From an uncultured Porphyromonadaceae bacterium (GTDB lineage: Bacteria > Bacteroidota > Bacteroidia > Bacteroidales > Muribaculaceae), in the NCBI GenBank assembly GCA_905202215.1, contig CAJKRG010000011.1, forward strand, positions 1 through 60,309: a DNA stretch of 60,309 nucleotides. Reading direction: 5' to 3'. Below are positions 50,760-60,286 of this stretch, in pieces; the stretch's first letter is position 1; every line of letters starts with the position of its first letter. The position numbers and the translations under genes are program-made. The notes under the pieces are model-generated. The model was not told the DNA's origin. It made no database searches and saw nothing but the letters and a program-made list of their open reading frames with translations.

Positions 50760-51530
50760 CTAATGGATGGACTTTACTTCATCGGAGCTTATTTGGAAAA
50801 TCAGAAGCGCAGAGTCATCGCCGGAATCAATGACATATTTCACTCCCACACCGAGTTTTTTCATCAGTCTGAGCTGCATGGCATTGGCCGGTGCCGACAA
50901 TTCAGCCTCCAGACCCTTGTACAGCAAATCTCTGTAAGACAATGTATCATCTGAAAAGTCATATTTTTCGGGGTTTACACGGTAATAAAACGTCATGTTA
51001 TTTTCATCGACAGTCACATCGGTCATCACGAAATCATCGCCGTCAATAGTCACAGGACATTGTGCCACGGTCATGGCAACAATATCGTTCAACTGTTCCA
51101 GGTCAGACTTCTCTCTACCGGCGTCAGCCTCCATCGACTTCAGATCGGCCGAAGTGAATACGATTCTGGCCGTATCGTTGCTCTGCTTGCCTACATAAAG
51201 CATAGTCAGATTGGCCCCGGCGGCATTCAGAGCATTATATAGAGCTTTCCCTTCAAGGCTTGTCAGATAGGTAGCCATGAAGTTTTTCGATGCTTTCGAT
51301 GCCTTTTCTATCGATTTGACGTTGGCATATTCCTCATCGCTTTTGTAGACAATAGTAAAGTTGTCGCCTTCATACTCAGCGGAATCCATCCAGATCCCGT
51401 TGCCCAGATTCATGGGCGACGCGGCATTGATTTCATCGGCAGACTTCATAAGGCGCTCCCGGGAGCTATCGGAGCATCCCGCTGACACGAGCAATGCACA
51501 GACGATAAATGCAATGTAATTTCTTTTCAT
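50760..51530 (-). CDS. Lipoprotein of unknown function
   Basis: 256-aa predicted lipoprotein: MKRNYIAFIVCALLVSAGC with a good lipobox (VSAGC, acylated C19). The mature part is alpha/beta mixed with a Lys/Glu-rich helix (SIEKASKASKNF) and a conserved-looking VTVDENNMTFYYRV strand. I do not recognise the family. The ...DENNMTFYYRV...L...L fold pattern resembles small Bacteroidota envelope lipoproteins with repeated beta units. It is divergent from the Y-family polymerase gene and appears monocistronic. Confidence 0.8.
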   Translation of the reverse strand: MKRNYIAFIVCALLVSAGCSDSSRERLMKSADEINAASPMNLGNGIWMDSAEYEGDNFTIVYKSDEEYANVKSIEKASKASKNFMATYLTSLEGKALYNALNAAGANLTMLYVGKQSNDTARIVFTSADLKSMEADAGREKSDLEQLNDIVAMTVAQCPVTIDGDDFVMTDVTVDENNMTFYYRVNPEKYDFSDDTLSYRDLLYKGLEAELSAPANAMQLRLMKKLGVGVKYVIDSGDDSALLIFQISSDEVKSIH

Positions 51531-51664
51531 AATTTAACAGGTTGTTTACTTTCAGTCACGAAATTAGTCAAACAATCCAAACTTCCAAAATCCTGACGCA
51601 TTATTCCTTATCTACAGATGTCAATGGATTGGAAAAAGGAGTTTTTTTCTTCGGATTTATTGCC

Positions 51665-51672
51665 TAATTTTG
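51665..51672 (+). promoter_or_regulatory. Promoter (-7 box) of the Y-family polymerase gene
   Basis: TAATTTTG fits TAnnTTTG. Transcription would start near 51679, which leaves only four bases before the ATG at 51683, so the ATG at 51707 is the better start. No clear SOS box was found by eye. Confidence 0.55.
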
Positions 51673-51706
51673 CATCTGGCACATGATTGTGTCCATATCA
51701 TTACCT

Positions 51707-53191
51707 ATGCAGCAGCGACAATACATAGCCATCGACCTGAAATCGTTCTACGCGTCGGTCGAGTGTGTCGAGAGAGGTCTGAATCCGCTCGACACATGTC
51801 TTGTGGTCGCCGACGAAAGTCGGACTGCGAAAACAATATGCCTCGCAGTCTCTCCGGCGCTTAAATCATACGGTTTTTCAGGACGACCGCGACTTTTCGA
51901 GGTTATCCGCAAGGTGCGCGAAATCAACCGGCAGCGCGGACATGCCGGAAAATCCGTATCAGCCATCGAACTTGCCTCGCGACCGGATATCGCCGTAGAC
52001 TACATCGTGGCGACCCCGCGCATGCAGCTCTATATCGACCACTCTACCCGTATATATAAAATATATCTGAGACATATCGCACCCGAGGACATTCATGTAT
52101 ATTCCATCGACGAGGTTTTTATCGACGCGACAGCCTATCTCGACACATACGGCATATCGGCTCATGAACTCGCCATGCGCATGATCCGTGAAGTTCTGGC
52201 CGAAACCGGAATAACGGCCACTGCAGGCATCGGTTCGAACATGTATCTGTGCAAGGTGGCAATGGATATTGTCGCCAAGAAAATAGCTCCCGACAGTGAC
52301 GGTGTCCGCATTGCCGAGCTCGACGAAATGAGCTATCGCCGGCAATTATGGTCACATACGCCGCTCACCGACTTCTGGCGCGTCGGCAGAGGAATCGCAC
52401 GACGGCTCGAAGCGGCCGGCATACACACCATGGGCGATCTCGCACGTCTTTCGCTCACAAACGAGGACTGGCTGTACGGACAGTTCGGAATCAACGCCGA
52501 GCTACTCATAGACCACGCCTGGGGCTGGGAACCGGTGACAATGGATCTTGTCAAGGCTTATCGCCCGGAGTCGCACTCGATGTCAAGCGGCCAGGTGCTG
52601 TCGTGCGCCTACACCTACGAAAAAGCCATGACAGTAGTCCAGGAAATGGCAGATTCCATGTCCCTCGACCTTGTCGAAAAAGGTCTCGTGACAGATCTGA
52701 TCACCCTTACCGTAGGTTATGACGTCGCGAACCTGACAGATCCTGAAATCCGCACACTCTATCATGGCAAGACATCTGTCGACTACTATGGCCGACAGGT
52801 ACCATGCCACGCACACGGCACTTCGGTTTTAGACCGCCATACCTCATCATCGCGACTCATCATCGGGCATGTCACCGAGTTATACAGGCGAATCGTAAAC
52901 CCTCAGCTCCTTATCCACCGCATATCGCTGTCGGTCAACCGTCTGCTGCCGGAAAATCATACGAAGCTGAAAACGAAAGCCGTTCAGCTCGATCTTTTCA
53001 CAGACTACGACGAGCTAAGACAGCAGCAACAGGCCGAGGCAGAAGATTTCGCGAAAGAGCGCCGGCGTCAGGAGGCTATCATAAAACTACGCAAACAATT
53101 CGGTAAAAATGCCGTTCTCAAAGGGCTTAACTACGCCGAAGGCGCGACACAGCGCGAACGGAACCAACAGATCGGAGGGCACAAGGCATGA
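51707..53191 (+). CDS. Y-family DNA polymerase (DinB/UmuC-like)
   Basis: Translesion DNA polymerase, 494 aa from the ATG at 51707. The palm carries IAIDLKSFYASVE (first catalytic Asp) and VYSIDEVFID (Asp-Glu). A helix-hairpin-helix region (FWRVGRGIARRLEAAGIHTMGDLA) and a little-finger domain follow. QLDLF near the C-terminus is a beta-clamp-binding motif, then comes a charged helical tail. The long form and direct coupling to a YolD-like gene (ATGA overlap) resemble the UvrX-type polymerases of Bacillota plasmids, phages and chromosomes rather than housekeeping DinB. It would copy past damaged bases under stress. Confidence 0.92.
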   Translation: MQQRQYIAIDLKSFYASVECVERGLNPLDTCLVVADESRTAKTICLAVSPALKSYGFSGRPRLFEVIRKVREINRQRGHAGKSVSAIELASRPDIAVDYIVATPRMQLYIDHSTRIYKIYLRHIAPEDIHVYSIDEVFIDATAYLDTYGISAHELAMRMIREVLAETGITATAGIGSNMYLCKVAMDIVAKKIAPDSDGVRIAELDEMSYRRQLWSHTPLTDFWRVGRGIARRLEAAGIHTMGDLARLSLTNEDWLYGQFGINAELLIDHAWGWEPVTMDLVKAYRPESHSMSSGQVLSCAYTYEKAMTVVQEMADSMSLDLVEKGLVTDLITLTVGYDVANLTDPEIRTLYHGKTSVDYYGRQVPCHAHGTSVLDRHTSSSRLIIGHVTELYRRIVNPQLLIHRISLSVNRLLPENHTKLKTKAVQLDLFTDYDELRQQQQAEAEDFAKERRRQEAIIKLRKQFGKNAVLKGLNYAEGATQRERNQQIGGHKA

Positions 53192-53601
53192 ACGATTCCT
53201 ACGATGACATAATCGGACTGCCCCACCATGTATCCCCGACACGATCGCAGATGCCGCTCGAAAACCGGGCCGCACAGTTCGCTCCCTTCGCCGCCCTCAC
53301 GGGTCACGATGACGCGATCGCCGAGACAGCCCGACAGACAGAGGCGCCCGTCGAACAATCGCCCGACCGTCTCATAGAACTGTCACACAAACTTGCCTGC
53401 GCGCTTTCGCTACCGGATGCGCCATCCCTGACAATAACATATTTCAAACCCGACAGTCGCAAATCAGGGGGCGCCTATGTAACCGTAGAAGGCACTATAA
53501 AGAAAGTGAAGAAAAACTTCAATATTCTCATTCTCTCCGACAATACCGAAATACCGCTCGACGCCATTTCCGATATCACAAGTCCGCATCTGCCATTATA
53601 G
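53188..53601 (+). CDS. YolD-like partner of the Y-family polymerase
   Basis: 137-aa cytoplasmic protein with YDDIIGLPHHVSPTR and MPLENRAAQFAPFAALTGHDDAI, the hallmark of the YolD-like family (PF08863 type). In Bacillota this family sits beside UmuC-like polymerases and is proposed to play the UmuD-like accessory role. The C-terminal half (from LTITYFKPDSRKSGG) is a small beta domain with an interaction-like surface. It is translationally coupled to the polymerase. A two-way terminator follows. Confidence 0.88.
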   Translation: MNDSYDDIIGLPHHVSPTRSQMPLENRAAQFAPFAALTGHDDAIAETARQTEAPVEQSPDRLIELSHKLACALSLPDAPSLTITYFKPDSRKSGGAYVTVEGTIKKVKKNFNILILSDNTEIPLDAISDITSPHLPL

Positions 53602-53603
53602 AG

Positions 53604-53648
53604 CGAATTCGGCCCCGGGCAAATATTTGCTGCCCGAAGCCGGATTCG
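53604..53648. terminator. Two-way nested hairpin between YolD-like and RND genes
   Basis: CGAATTCGGC (53604-53613) pairs with GCCGGATTCG (53639-53648) with one mismatch, around an inner CGGGCA/TGCCCG stem. The genes on either side converge here. Confidence 0.7.
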
Positions 53649-53666
53649 GCAAGAGGTGAAGGTCTT

Positions 53667-56600
53667 TCACTGCTTTGGAGCAGGAGGCTGAGACCCGAAG
53701 ACCTTCGAAAGATATTTTTCCTGGAATTTCTGAAGAAGCTCCCAGAAGTTGGGGACAAACAAGGTACCGAGAACTGCATTGACGGCCATGCCGACAACAA
53801 CGGCGCAACCCAGCGAAATACGGCTTGCAGCGCCGGCGCCTGTGGCGAACATCATCGGCATCACACCGAATACGAATGCTATCGCCGTCATAAGGATAGG
53901 CCGCAGACGCACATCGCCGGCATCGAGAGCCGCCTGCCGTATCGGCTGTCCCTGCTTGCGGAAGTCCATGGCATACTCGACGATAAGAATAGCATTCTTC
54001 GCCGCCATGCCGAGCAGCAGGATAATGCCGATCTGGGTATATATGCTGATGCTCTCGCGCATGAACATGCAGCCGAGCACGGCTCCCAGAATGGCCGTAG
54101 GCGTCGTAATGACGACAGCCACCGGATCGGTCCACGATTCATACTGCGCCGCAAGCACAAGTATGGTTATTATTATGGCGAAGATGAGAGTTGTCGTTAT
54201 CGTAGTGCCCGACTGGGTTTCCTGCAGAGCCTCGCCGGTCCATGCATACGAAAAGTTCGGACCGATACGGTCTTTCATGATCTCTTCCATAGCAGCTATA
54301 CCTTCCGACGAGCTCACATGCGGCGCCACCGTCGCTGTGACCGATGCGGTGGTATACATGTTATACCGGCTCACCATAGCCTGCCCCATCACAGGTTCGA
54401 CAGTGGCGAAAACGCCGAAAGGCACCATATCGCCGGCCGAATTGCGCACACTGAGCGAAAGCACGTCGCGCGCATGGCTGCGGGCCTCTTCGCGACCGCT
54501 TATCAGCACCTGATATGTACGGCCGAATTTCACGAAATCGTTTACATAGTCGGTACCCATGAACGCCGACAAAGCCGAGTATACATCTTCAAGTGTCAGC
54601 CCATGCATTTTCACACGATCGCGGTCGACCTTTACGGCATACTGCGGAACCTCGCCCTGATAGAGCGTCGTCACCTTTTCTATGGCAGGATAATCGGCCG
54701 CAGCCTGCTGTATCTCCTCGACTGTCTGGGCAAGCTCCTTCGGGCCGAGATTGTTGATGTCGAGAATCTGCATCTGAAGTCCGCTCGACATTCCGAGACC
54801 GGGTATGGCCGGCGGATTGATAGAGAACACCACAGCCTCCTGACAGCGTGCACCGATCTCCTCGGCCCGGGCTATGACGGCCTCGACGGTATTATCCTTG
54901 CCCTTGCGCTCTTTCCACGGCTTCAGAACCACAAACATGGATCCGAGATTGCTCGACGACCCTCCCGCAAGGAACGACTGGCCCGCGACAGAAATCACAT
55001 CTTTCACCTGCGGCAGTTCCTTCAGTTCCGCGGTAAGAGAGCGCATGACACTGTCAGTACGGTTGAGTGATGCTCCCGTAGGCAGCTGCACCGAAGTCAT
55101 GAAATATCCCATATCCTCTTCAGGCACATAACTGGTAGGCCAGCGCAGGAAGCCCCAGAATGCGGCACCGCATATGGCAATGAAGATGATCAGTGCGAGA
55201 ACAGGGCGACGCAGCATCTTCCCTACCAGGCCCGTATAGCCGCCGCGCACCTTGTCGAAGGCTTTGTTGAACCACCGGTAAATAAAGAAACGCGGCTGAA
55301 CCTTATCGGGCTTGAGGAAAAGCGCGCACATTGCCGGGGTAAACGTAAGGGCATTGAAACCCGAGAAGGCCGTCGAGACGGCAATCGTAAGGGCAAACTG
55401 CTTATAAAGCTGCCCGGTGATACCAGATATGAACGCTGTAGGGATAAATACCGACATCAGCACAAGAACCTCGCCGATCACCGGCCCCTGCAGTTCGTCC
55501 ATGGCCTGTTGCGCAGCCTGCTTGGGCGTCAGCTTGCCTTCGTCGAGGATTCGCGAACAGTCCTCGACCACCACTATGGCATCATCGACCACAATGGCTA
55601 TCGCCAGAACGAGACCGAACAATGTCAGCGTATTGAGAGTAAATCCCATCAGTTTCATCACGGCAAATGTGGCGATAAGCGACACCGGCACTGTCAGCAT
55701 AGGTATGACGACGGCGCGCCAGTTCTGGAGGAACAGCATTATCACCAGCATCACGATAAGGGTGGTTTCGATGAAAGTCACGATCACTTCATCGATCGAT
55801 GCCGACACAAAGTCGGTCGTATTGAGTATTATCCGGTAATTGATATGTTCCGGAAAATACTGCTGGAGATCTTCAAGCTTATCTTCCACGGCATGCGCCA
55901 CCGTAAGGGCATTGGCACCCGGAAGCTGATATATGCCTATCAGGCCCGCACTCTCTCCCGACACATGCGAGATCATCGAATACGAGCTGCTGCCCAACTC
56001 GACCGTACCGATATCGCGGAGACGGAGCATCGACCCATCGGAATTGGCGCGTACAACTATGTTGCCGAATTCCTCGGCGCTTTCAAGACGCCCCTGCGAT
56101 GTAAGCGTGAACTCGAACTGCTGACCCGAGGCATCGGGCGGCGCTCCGACAGAACCTGCGGACACCTCCATATTCTGGCTCGAGATAGCTGCCATGACAT
56201 CGGTAGGCGATATCTCACGCACGCGCATCTTCTCGGGATCGAGCCACACTCGCATACTGTATTCACCCGAACCGAAAGCCTCTACCTGACCGACGCCGTC
56301 GATACGTGAAAGGGCATCGACAATATTGAGCTGCGCGTAATTGGTCAGATACAGACCGTCGTAGGTCTCGGGCCTGTCTGTCTCGAGAGCCACGAAGAGG
56401 ATGATGTCGGACGAGCGCGACATCACCGAAACGCCCTGTTGCTTGACAGCTGTCGGAAGCTGAGGTTCAGCAAGCGACACACGGTTCTGCACCTTGACGG
56501 TAGCCATATCGAGGTCCGTTCCGTTTTCAAAAGTGATTTCGAGCATATAGGAGCCGTCGGAACTCGACGAACTCATATACATCATGCCTTCCACACCGTT

Positions 56601-56810
56601 CACCTGCTGTTCGATAGGCACACCGATGGTCTCGGCTATGGTCTTGGCGTCCGCTCCCGGATAAGAAGCGTTTACATACACCGTTGGCGGCGTTATATCC
56701 GGATATTGCGCCACAGGCAGCGACTTCACGGTCAGAAGACCGGCCAGAACCATAAGTATGGCAAGTACTGTGGCGAATATCGGGCGATCTATAAAAAATT
56801 TACTGAACAT
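53667..56810 (-). CDS. RND efflux pump inner-membrane transporter (AcrB/HAE1 type)
   Basis: Proton-driven inner-membrane drug exporter of the HAE1 family, 1047 aa. The start MFSKFFIDRPIFATVLAILM is the family N-terminus. Two six-helix halves flank large periplasmic loops. The proton-relay Asp pair is in AIVVDDAIVVVEDC (helix 4). PNFSYAWTGEALQE and GIILLLGMAAKNAILIVEYA are further landmarks. Substrates are typically hydrophobic drugs, bile acids or dyes. It is the last gene of a three-gene efflux operon, after the adaptor and the outer-membrane factor, with a 70-nt gap holding an AT-rich palindrome. Confidence 0.96.
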   Translation of the reverse strand: MFSKFFIDRPIFATVLAILMVLAGLLTVKSLPVAQYPDITPPTVYVNASYPGADAKTIAETIGVPIEQQVNGVEGMMYMSSSSSDGSYMLEITFENGTDLDMATVKVQNRVSLAEPQLPTAVKQQGVSVMSRSSDIILFVALETDRPETYDGLYLTNYAQLNIVDALSRIDGVGQVEAFGSGEYSMRVWLDPEKMRVREISPTDVMAAISSQNMEVSAGSVGAPPDASGQQFEFTLTSQGRLESAEEFGNIVVRANSDGSMLRLRDIGTVELGSSSYSMISHVSGESAGLIGIYQLPGANALTVAHAVEDKLEDLQQYFPEHINYRIILNTTDFVSASIDEVIVTFIETTLIVMLVIMLFLQNWRAVVIPMLTVPVSLIATFAVMKLMGFTLNTLTLFGLVLAIAIVVDDAIVVVEDCSRILDEGKLTPKQAAQQAMDELQGPVIGEVLVLMSVFIPTAFISGITGQLYKQFALTIAVSTAFSGFNALTFTPAMCALFLKPDKVQPRFFIYRWFNKAFDKVRGGYTGLVGKMLRRPVLALIIFIAICGAAFWGFLRWPTSYVPEEDMGYFMTSVQLPTGASLNRTDSVMRSLTAELKELPQVKDVISVAGQSFLAGGSSSNLGSMFVVLKPWKERKGKDNTVEAVIARAEEIGARCQEAVVFSINPPAIPGLGMSSGLQMQILDINNLGPKELAQTVEEIQQAAADYPAIEKVTTLYQGEVPQYAVKVDRDRVKMHGLTLEDVYSALSAFMGTDYVNDFVKFGRTYQVLISGREEARSHARDVLSLSVRNSAGDMVPFGVFATVEPVMGQAMVSRYNMYTTASVTATVAPHVSSSEGIAAMEEIMKDRIGPNFSYAWTGEALQETQSGTTITTTLIFAIIITILVLAAQYESWTDPVAVVITTPTAILGAVLGCMFMRESISIYTQIGIILLLGMAAKNAILIVEYAMDFRKQGQPIRQAALDAGDVRLRPILMTAIAFVFGVMPMMFATGAGAASRISLGCAVVVGMAVNAVLGTLFVPNFWELLQKFQEKYLSKVFGSQPPAPKQ

Positions 56811-56818
56811 CAGATTAA

Positions 56819-56891
56819 TTAATAATTAAGAATTTAAGATTTAGAATTATTTTTCTCTAATAATTATTCATTATTAATTCTCAATTATTAA
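56819..56891 (-). repeat. AT-rich inverted repeat between efflux adaptor and pump genes
   Basis: TTAATAATTAAGAATT (56819-56834) and AATTCTCAATTATTAA (56876-56891) are inverted copies with one mismatch. ATTATTCATTATTAATT fills the interior. It resembles common Bacteroidota intergenic repeats of TAATNATTA type. Inside an operon it may tune the ratio of adaptor to pump by pausing or RNA processing. Confidence 0.65.
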
Positions 56892-57996
56892 TCACAGGCT
56901 TTACGGTCATTCCGTCGCGGACTTTCAACAGGGCCTTGGTCACATATTTTTCGCCGGGATGCACACCCGAGGTGATGATACGGAGAGTATCGGCGACAGT
57001 CTCACCGGTCTTGACAGGAGTATAGACCACCTTGTCGGAATCGTTAACCACATAGATATAATCGCCGAGCTGATCGGAGGCTATGGCGCCGTCTCTCACA
57101 AGCATTGCACGAGGGTCGGAACCCGACGGCAATTCGACGGTGGCATACATGCCGCTGCGCAGTTCGCCGTACGGATTGGCTATTTCAGCCTGTAATTTCA
57201 TTGTTCCGGTCGATGTGTCGATTCGCGGAGCCATATAATCAAGGCGTGCGGTATAATTATGGGCGAGCGGTTCAGAGAAAGTCACCTTGATGCTGTCGTA
57301 GAGATGCGGACTGTCTGCCACGCGGGCTTTTATATTGGCCAGAGCGCCGGCATCCTCGATCGAAAAGTCCACATACATGATTTTATCATGGTATATCTTG
57401 GCCAGCGCCACAGGAGCACCCTCGCCCGCTATATATGCTCCCACATCATAAGACGCCAGTGTGACATGCCCGTCGAATGGGGCGCGTACCGTGCAGTACG
57501 ACAACTGTGTCCGGGCCGTCTGAAGGGCCGCCTGAGCCGTCTTTATGGATGCGGCGGCCTCTTCGACCGCACTTTTGGCCTGTTCGACCTCCATCTTGCT
57601 CACGGCATCGCTCTCAAGCGCACGTTTCATTGCATCATAGCGGCTCGACGAATAGCTGTAGTTGGCCTGAGCCGTACTCAGTTGGGCCTCGGCCTGCTGC
57701 ACGGCATCGCGATAGTTCCTGTCCTCGATACGGAACAGCACGTCGCCCTGATGCACATAGTCGCCCGGCTTATAGTCTTTCGCAATAAGATAACCGTCGA
57801 CGCGACCCACAAGATCGACTTCCTGCGTGGCTACAAGAGTTCCCGGATAGGTATTGTGGATTACAACGGAGTCGGTGCGGACAAGCGCGACATCGATCTC
57901 GGGAACTTCCGACTGCGAACGACTCTCTTTTTTGTGACACGACGGCAGTGCCGTCATGGCCAGCAGCATAACAAGATAAAAAGCTTTCTGTTTCAT
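56881..57996 (-). CDS. RND efflux periplasmic adaptor (AcrA-like lipoprotein)
   Basis: Membrane-fusion protein bridging the pump and outer-membrane factor, 371 aa. The signal peptide ends in a lipobox (TALPSC, acylated C20). A biotinyl-lipoyl hybrid motif (GYLIAKDYKPGDYVHQGDVLFRIED) flanks the coiled-coil hairpin (QAEAQLSTAQANY to QTARTQLSYCTVRAPFDG), and the beta-barrel and membrane-proximal domains follow. Standard for HAE1 partners. It begins 6 nt after the outer-membrane factor. Confidence 0.95.
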   Translation of the reverse strand: MKQKAFYLVMLLAMTALPSCHKKESRSQSEVPEIDVALVRTDSVVIHNTYPGTLVATQEVDLVGRVDGYLIAKDYKPGDYVHQGDVLFRIEDRNYRDAVQQAEAQLSTAQANYSYSSSRYDAMKRALESDAVSKMEVEQAKSAVEEAAASIKTAQAALQTARTQLSYCTVRAPFDGHVTLASYDVGAYIAGEGAPVALAKIYHDKIMYVDFSIEDAGALANIKARVADSPHLYDSIKVTFSEPLAHNYTARLDYMAPRIDTSTGTMKLQAEIANPYGELRSGMYATVELPSGSDPRAMLVRDGAIASDQLGDYIYVVNDSDKVVYTPVKTGETVADTLRIITSGVHPGEKYVTKALLKVRDGMTVKPVINN

Positions 57997-58002
57997 AGTA
58001 GT

Positions 58003-59436
58003 TTACATGGCACCGGCCGACCAGCCGCCGCCGAGGGCTTTATAGAGATTGATAAGCGAATCGATGGCCTGGCCGCGGGCCGATACGAGTGTATTCTGAT
58101 AGCTCAGATAGTTCAACATGGCGTCGACCACATTGGAGAATGCTGTGAGGCCTTCCTTATAGAGGTCTACCGAGAGCTTCACTTCTTCAGCGGAACTGGC
58201 CACGACCTCTTCTATGGTCGAGATATACTCCTGCGTGCAGGTATAACGGCGCGCGGCGTCGCTGACCTCCTCGACAGCCGTAAGAATGGCGAGATTATAA
58301 TTGTCTATCGCAACCTCCATCTGTTCACGCGCTTCCGCCACACCATAGCGGCGCGAAAGACCGTCGAATATTGTCCACGATAGTGTCGGGGCTATAGTAT
58401 AGGTAAAACTGTTCCGCGAGAACAGATCGCCGATATTGTGCGCCTGCGTACCTGCCGAAGCGGCTACTGACAGCGACGGAAGATAGTCCTTGCGCGCTAT
58501 GCCGAGCGCCGCGGCGGCGGCATCTATGCTTTTTTCGGCCTGAACCACATCGGGACGACGCCTGAGCAGATCGGCCGGCGTGCCGAGACCGACTGCAGGC
58601 ATATCGGTCGGAATGGTTCCGGCTGTCATGACTCCGGCCGGAAGCTGGTCTCTCGTAGTGCCCAGTAATACTGCCAGAGAATTTACCGAAGCGTCAATCG
58701 ACGCCTCAAGCAACGGAATCTGTGCGATTGTAGAATAATAGAGGGTTGAAGCCTGCGCCACGTCGAGTTTGGAGGCAAGGCCCGTCTCATGGCGCGTTTT
58801 TGTCATGTTAAGAATCTGAAGCTGGCTTTTGGAATGTTCCCGGGCCACGGCAAGCTGACCCCTCGACACAAGCAGCCCGATATAAGTGGATGCGATCTCG
58901 GCATCCACACTCAGACCGACACCGGCAAACTCCGCGGCCGAGACTTTCACCTCAGCCTTGGCCTGACGCACCTGAGCTGTAATCTTGCCGAATACATCGA
59001 TTTCCCACCGCATGTTCACCGTTCCGCTGAACGACGACAGGGTCGTGGCAGGGCCTTTCACATCGCTCGTCAGACCCGACATGCGTTCGCGGCTCCAGCC
59101 GGCATCCAGCCCGAAAGTCGGGAAATAGGCACTCCGGGCCTGTCCGGCCTGCGCTCGAGCTATCTCTATACGGCGTGCCGCAACAGCCACATCGTAGTTA
59201 TTGCGCCGTCCTATTGCTATCAGACTGTCGAGCAGAGGATCGCCGAATCCCCGCCACCATTCGGCATTATCGGCATCTGCCGTGAAAACGCCGGTATCTG
59301 TCGCCTCCCAGTTCGAAGGCAGCGTATGATCGAAATAACCGGGTTCGGCACCACGTGCCCGTGGGCATGCCATCCAAAGCACGAAACCGAGTATTCCCAG
59401 CCATTTCAGCAGATCTTGTGATGTCTTTTCTCTCAT
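58003..59436 (-). CDS. Outer-membrane factor of the RND pump (OprM/NodT type)
   Basis: TolC-like outer-membrane channel, 477 aa, with a signal peptide (LGILGFVLWMACPRARGA). The repeated helical hairpin units are clear: WWRGFGDPLLDSLI, the RRIEIARAQAGQARSAYFPTF signature, DLLRRRPDVVQAEKS, and the second repeat with LYKEGLTAFSNVVDA. It is encoded first in the operon, ahead of adaptor and pump, the reverse of the common adaptor-pump-OMF order. It completes a full tripartite efflux system. Confidence 0.94.
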   Translation of the reverse strand: MREKTSQDLLKWLGILGFVLWMACPRARGAEPGYFDHTLPSNWEATDTGVFTADADNAEWWRGFGDPLLDSLIAIGRRNNYDVAVAARRIEIARAQAGQARSAYFPTFGLDAGWSRERMSGLTSDVKGPATTLSSFSGTVNMRWEIDVFGKITAQVRQAKAEVKVSAAEFAGVGLSVDAEIASTYIGLLVSRGQLAVAREHSKSQLQILNMTKTRHETGLASKLDVAQASTLYYSTIAQIPLLEASIDASVNSLAVLLGTTRDQLPAGVMTAGTIPTDMPAVGLGTPADLLRRRPDVVQAEKSIDAAAAALGIARKDYLPSLSVAASAGTQAHNIGDLFSRNSFTYTIAPTLSWTIFDGLSRRYGVAEAREQMEVAIDNYNLAILTAVEEVSDAARRYTCTQEYISTIEEVVASSAEEVKLSVDLYKEGLTAFSNVVDAMLNYLSYQNTLVSARGQAIDSLINLYKALGGGWSAGAM

Positions 59437-59728
59437 ATTTTTGAAACGTTTACCTTATAACAAAAAAGACAAGAAAAAAAGCCATTCGCCCAGACATCGG
59501 TTTAACTTTTTTTTAACCCCGACATATATCATATTCATTCTGTCCAGCATATGATGATTCCTCCGGAATTGTATCACTTCTTTCCATTCATCGTAAAAAC
59601 TAAAAATTTTTCGCACCTTTGCAGTAAAATTCAGCATTGACTAAGGCCAAAATCCGATAAAGAAAGAAACAGCAATCTTCATGAAATTAAAAATATAGGC
59701 GAAGTCATTAACTGATTAACTTCATGAT

Positions 59729-60286
59729 ATGGAAACTTTAAGATATAATAGATCGATCGAACATCTCATAGAAACAGGCCGATTGGAGCCAATGATAAAA
59801 GCCGATGAACTTTTACTAAAATTAAATAGCCTGCCATTGACGCATCTTGATGAGCGACTGGCTGTAATCAGAGAACTTTTTGGTTCGGTCGGTATAAATC
59901 CGACAATTTCCCGTGGATTTCAATGCGACTTCGGCTGCAATATTCATGTTGGCGATAATTTCTATGCAGGTTATAACTGCGTGATGCTTGATTACGCCGA
60001 AATAAAAATAGGTGACAATTGTCTGATAGGACCAAATGTCGGCATATATACCGCCGGACATGATCTTGCACCGATAAATCGATATAAAACCGGAATGGCA
60101 AAATCCATTACAATAGACGATAATGTATGGATTGGTGCAAACTCATGCATCTTGCCTGGAGTAAATATTGGAAAAGGTGCAGTAATAGCTGCCGGAAGCG
60201 TGGTAACCGACAATGTAAAACCGAATACAGTTGCTGGCGGAGTTCCTGCCAAATATATTAAGAGGGTGTTTCATAATATCTGTTAA
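59729..60286 (+). CDS. Sugar O-acetyltransferase (maltose/galactoside acetyltransferase type)
   Basis: Cytoplasmic acetyl-CoA-dependent transferase of the hexapeptide-repeat (left-handed beta-helix) group, 185 aa. The N-terminal helical mac domain covers the first ~50 residues. The repeat rungs follow with DFGCNIHVGDNFYAGYNC and the catalytic His in IYTAGHDL. The closing rungs are VWIGANSCILPGVNIGKGAVIAAGSVV with VAGGVPAKYIKR. Length and motifs match Maa/LacA enzymes that acetylate sugars. A weak promoter-like CACCTTTG lies upstream at about 59613. The terminal acceptor sugar is unknown. Confidence 0.93.
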   Translation: METLRYNRSIEHLIETGRLEPMIKADELLLKLNSLPLTHLDERLAVIRELFGSVGINPTISRGFQCDFGCNIHVGDNFYAGYNCVMLDYAEIKIGDNCLIGPNVGIYTAGHDLAPINRYKTGMAKSITIDDNVWIGANSCILPGVNIGKGAVIAAGSVVTDNVKPNTVAGGVPAKYIKRVFHNIC

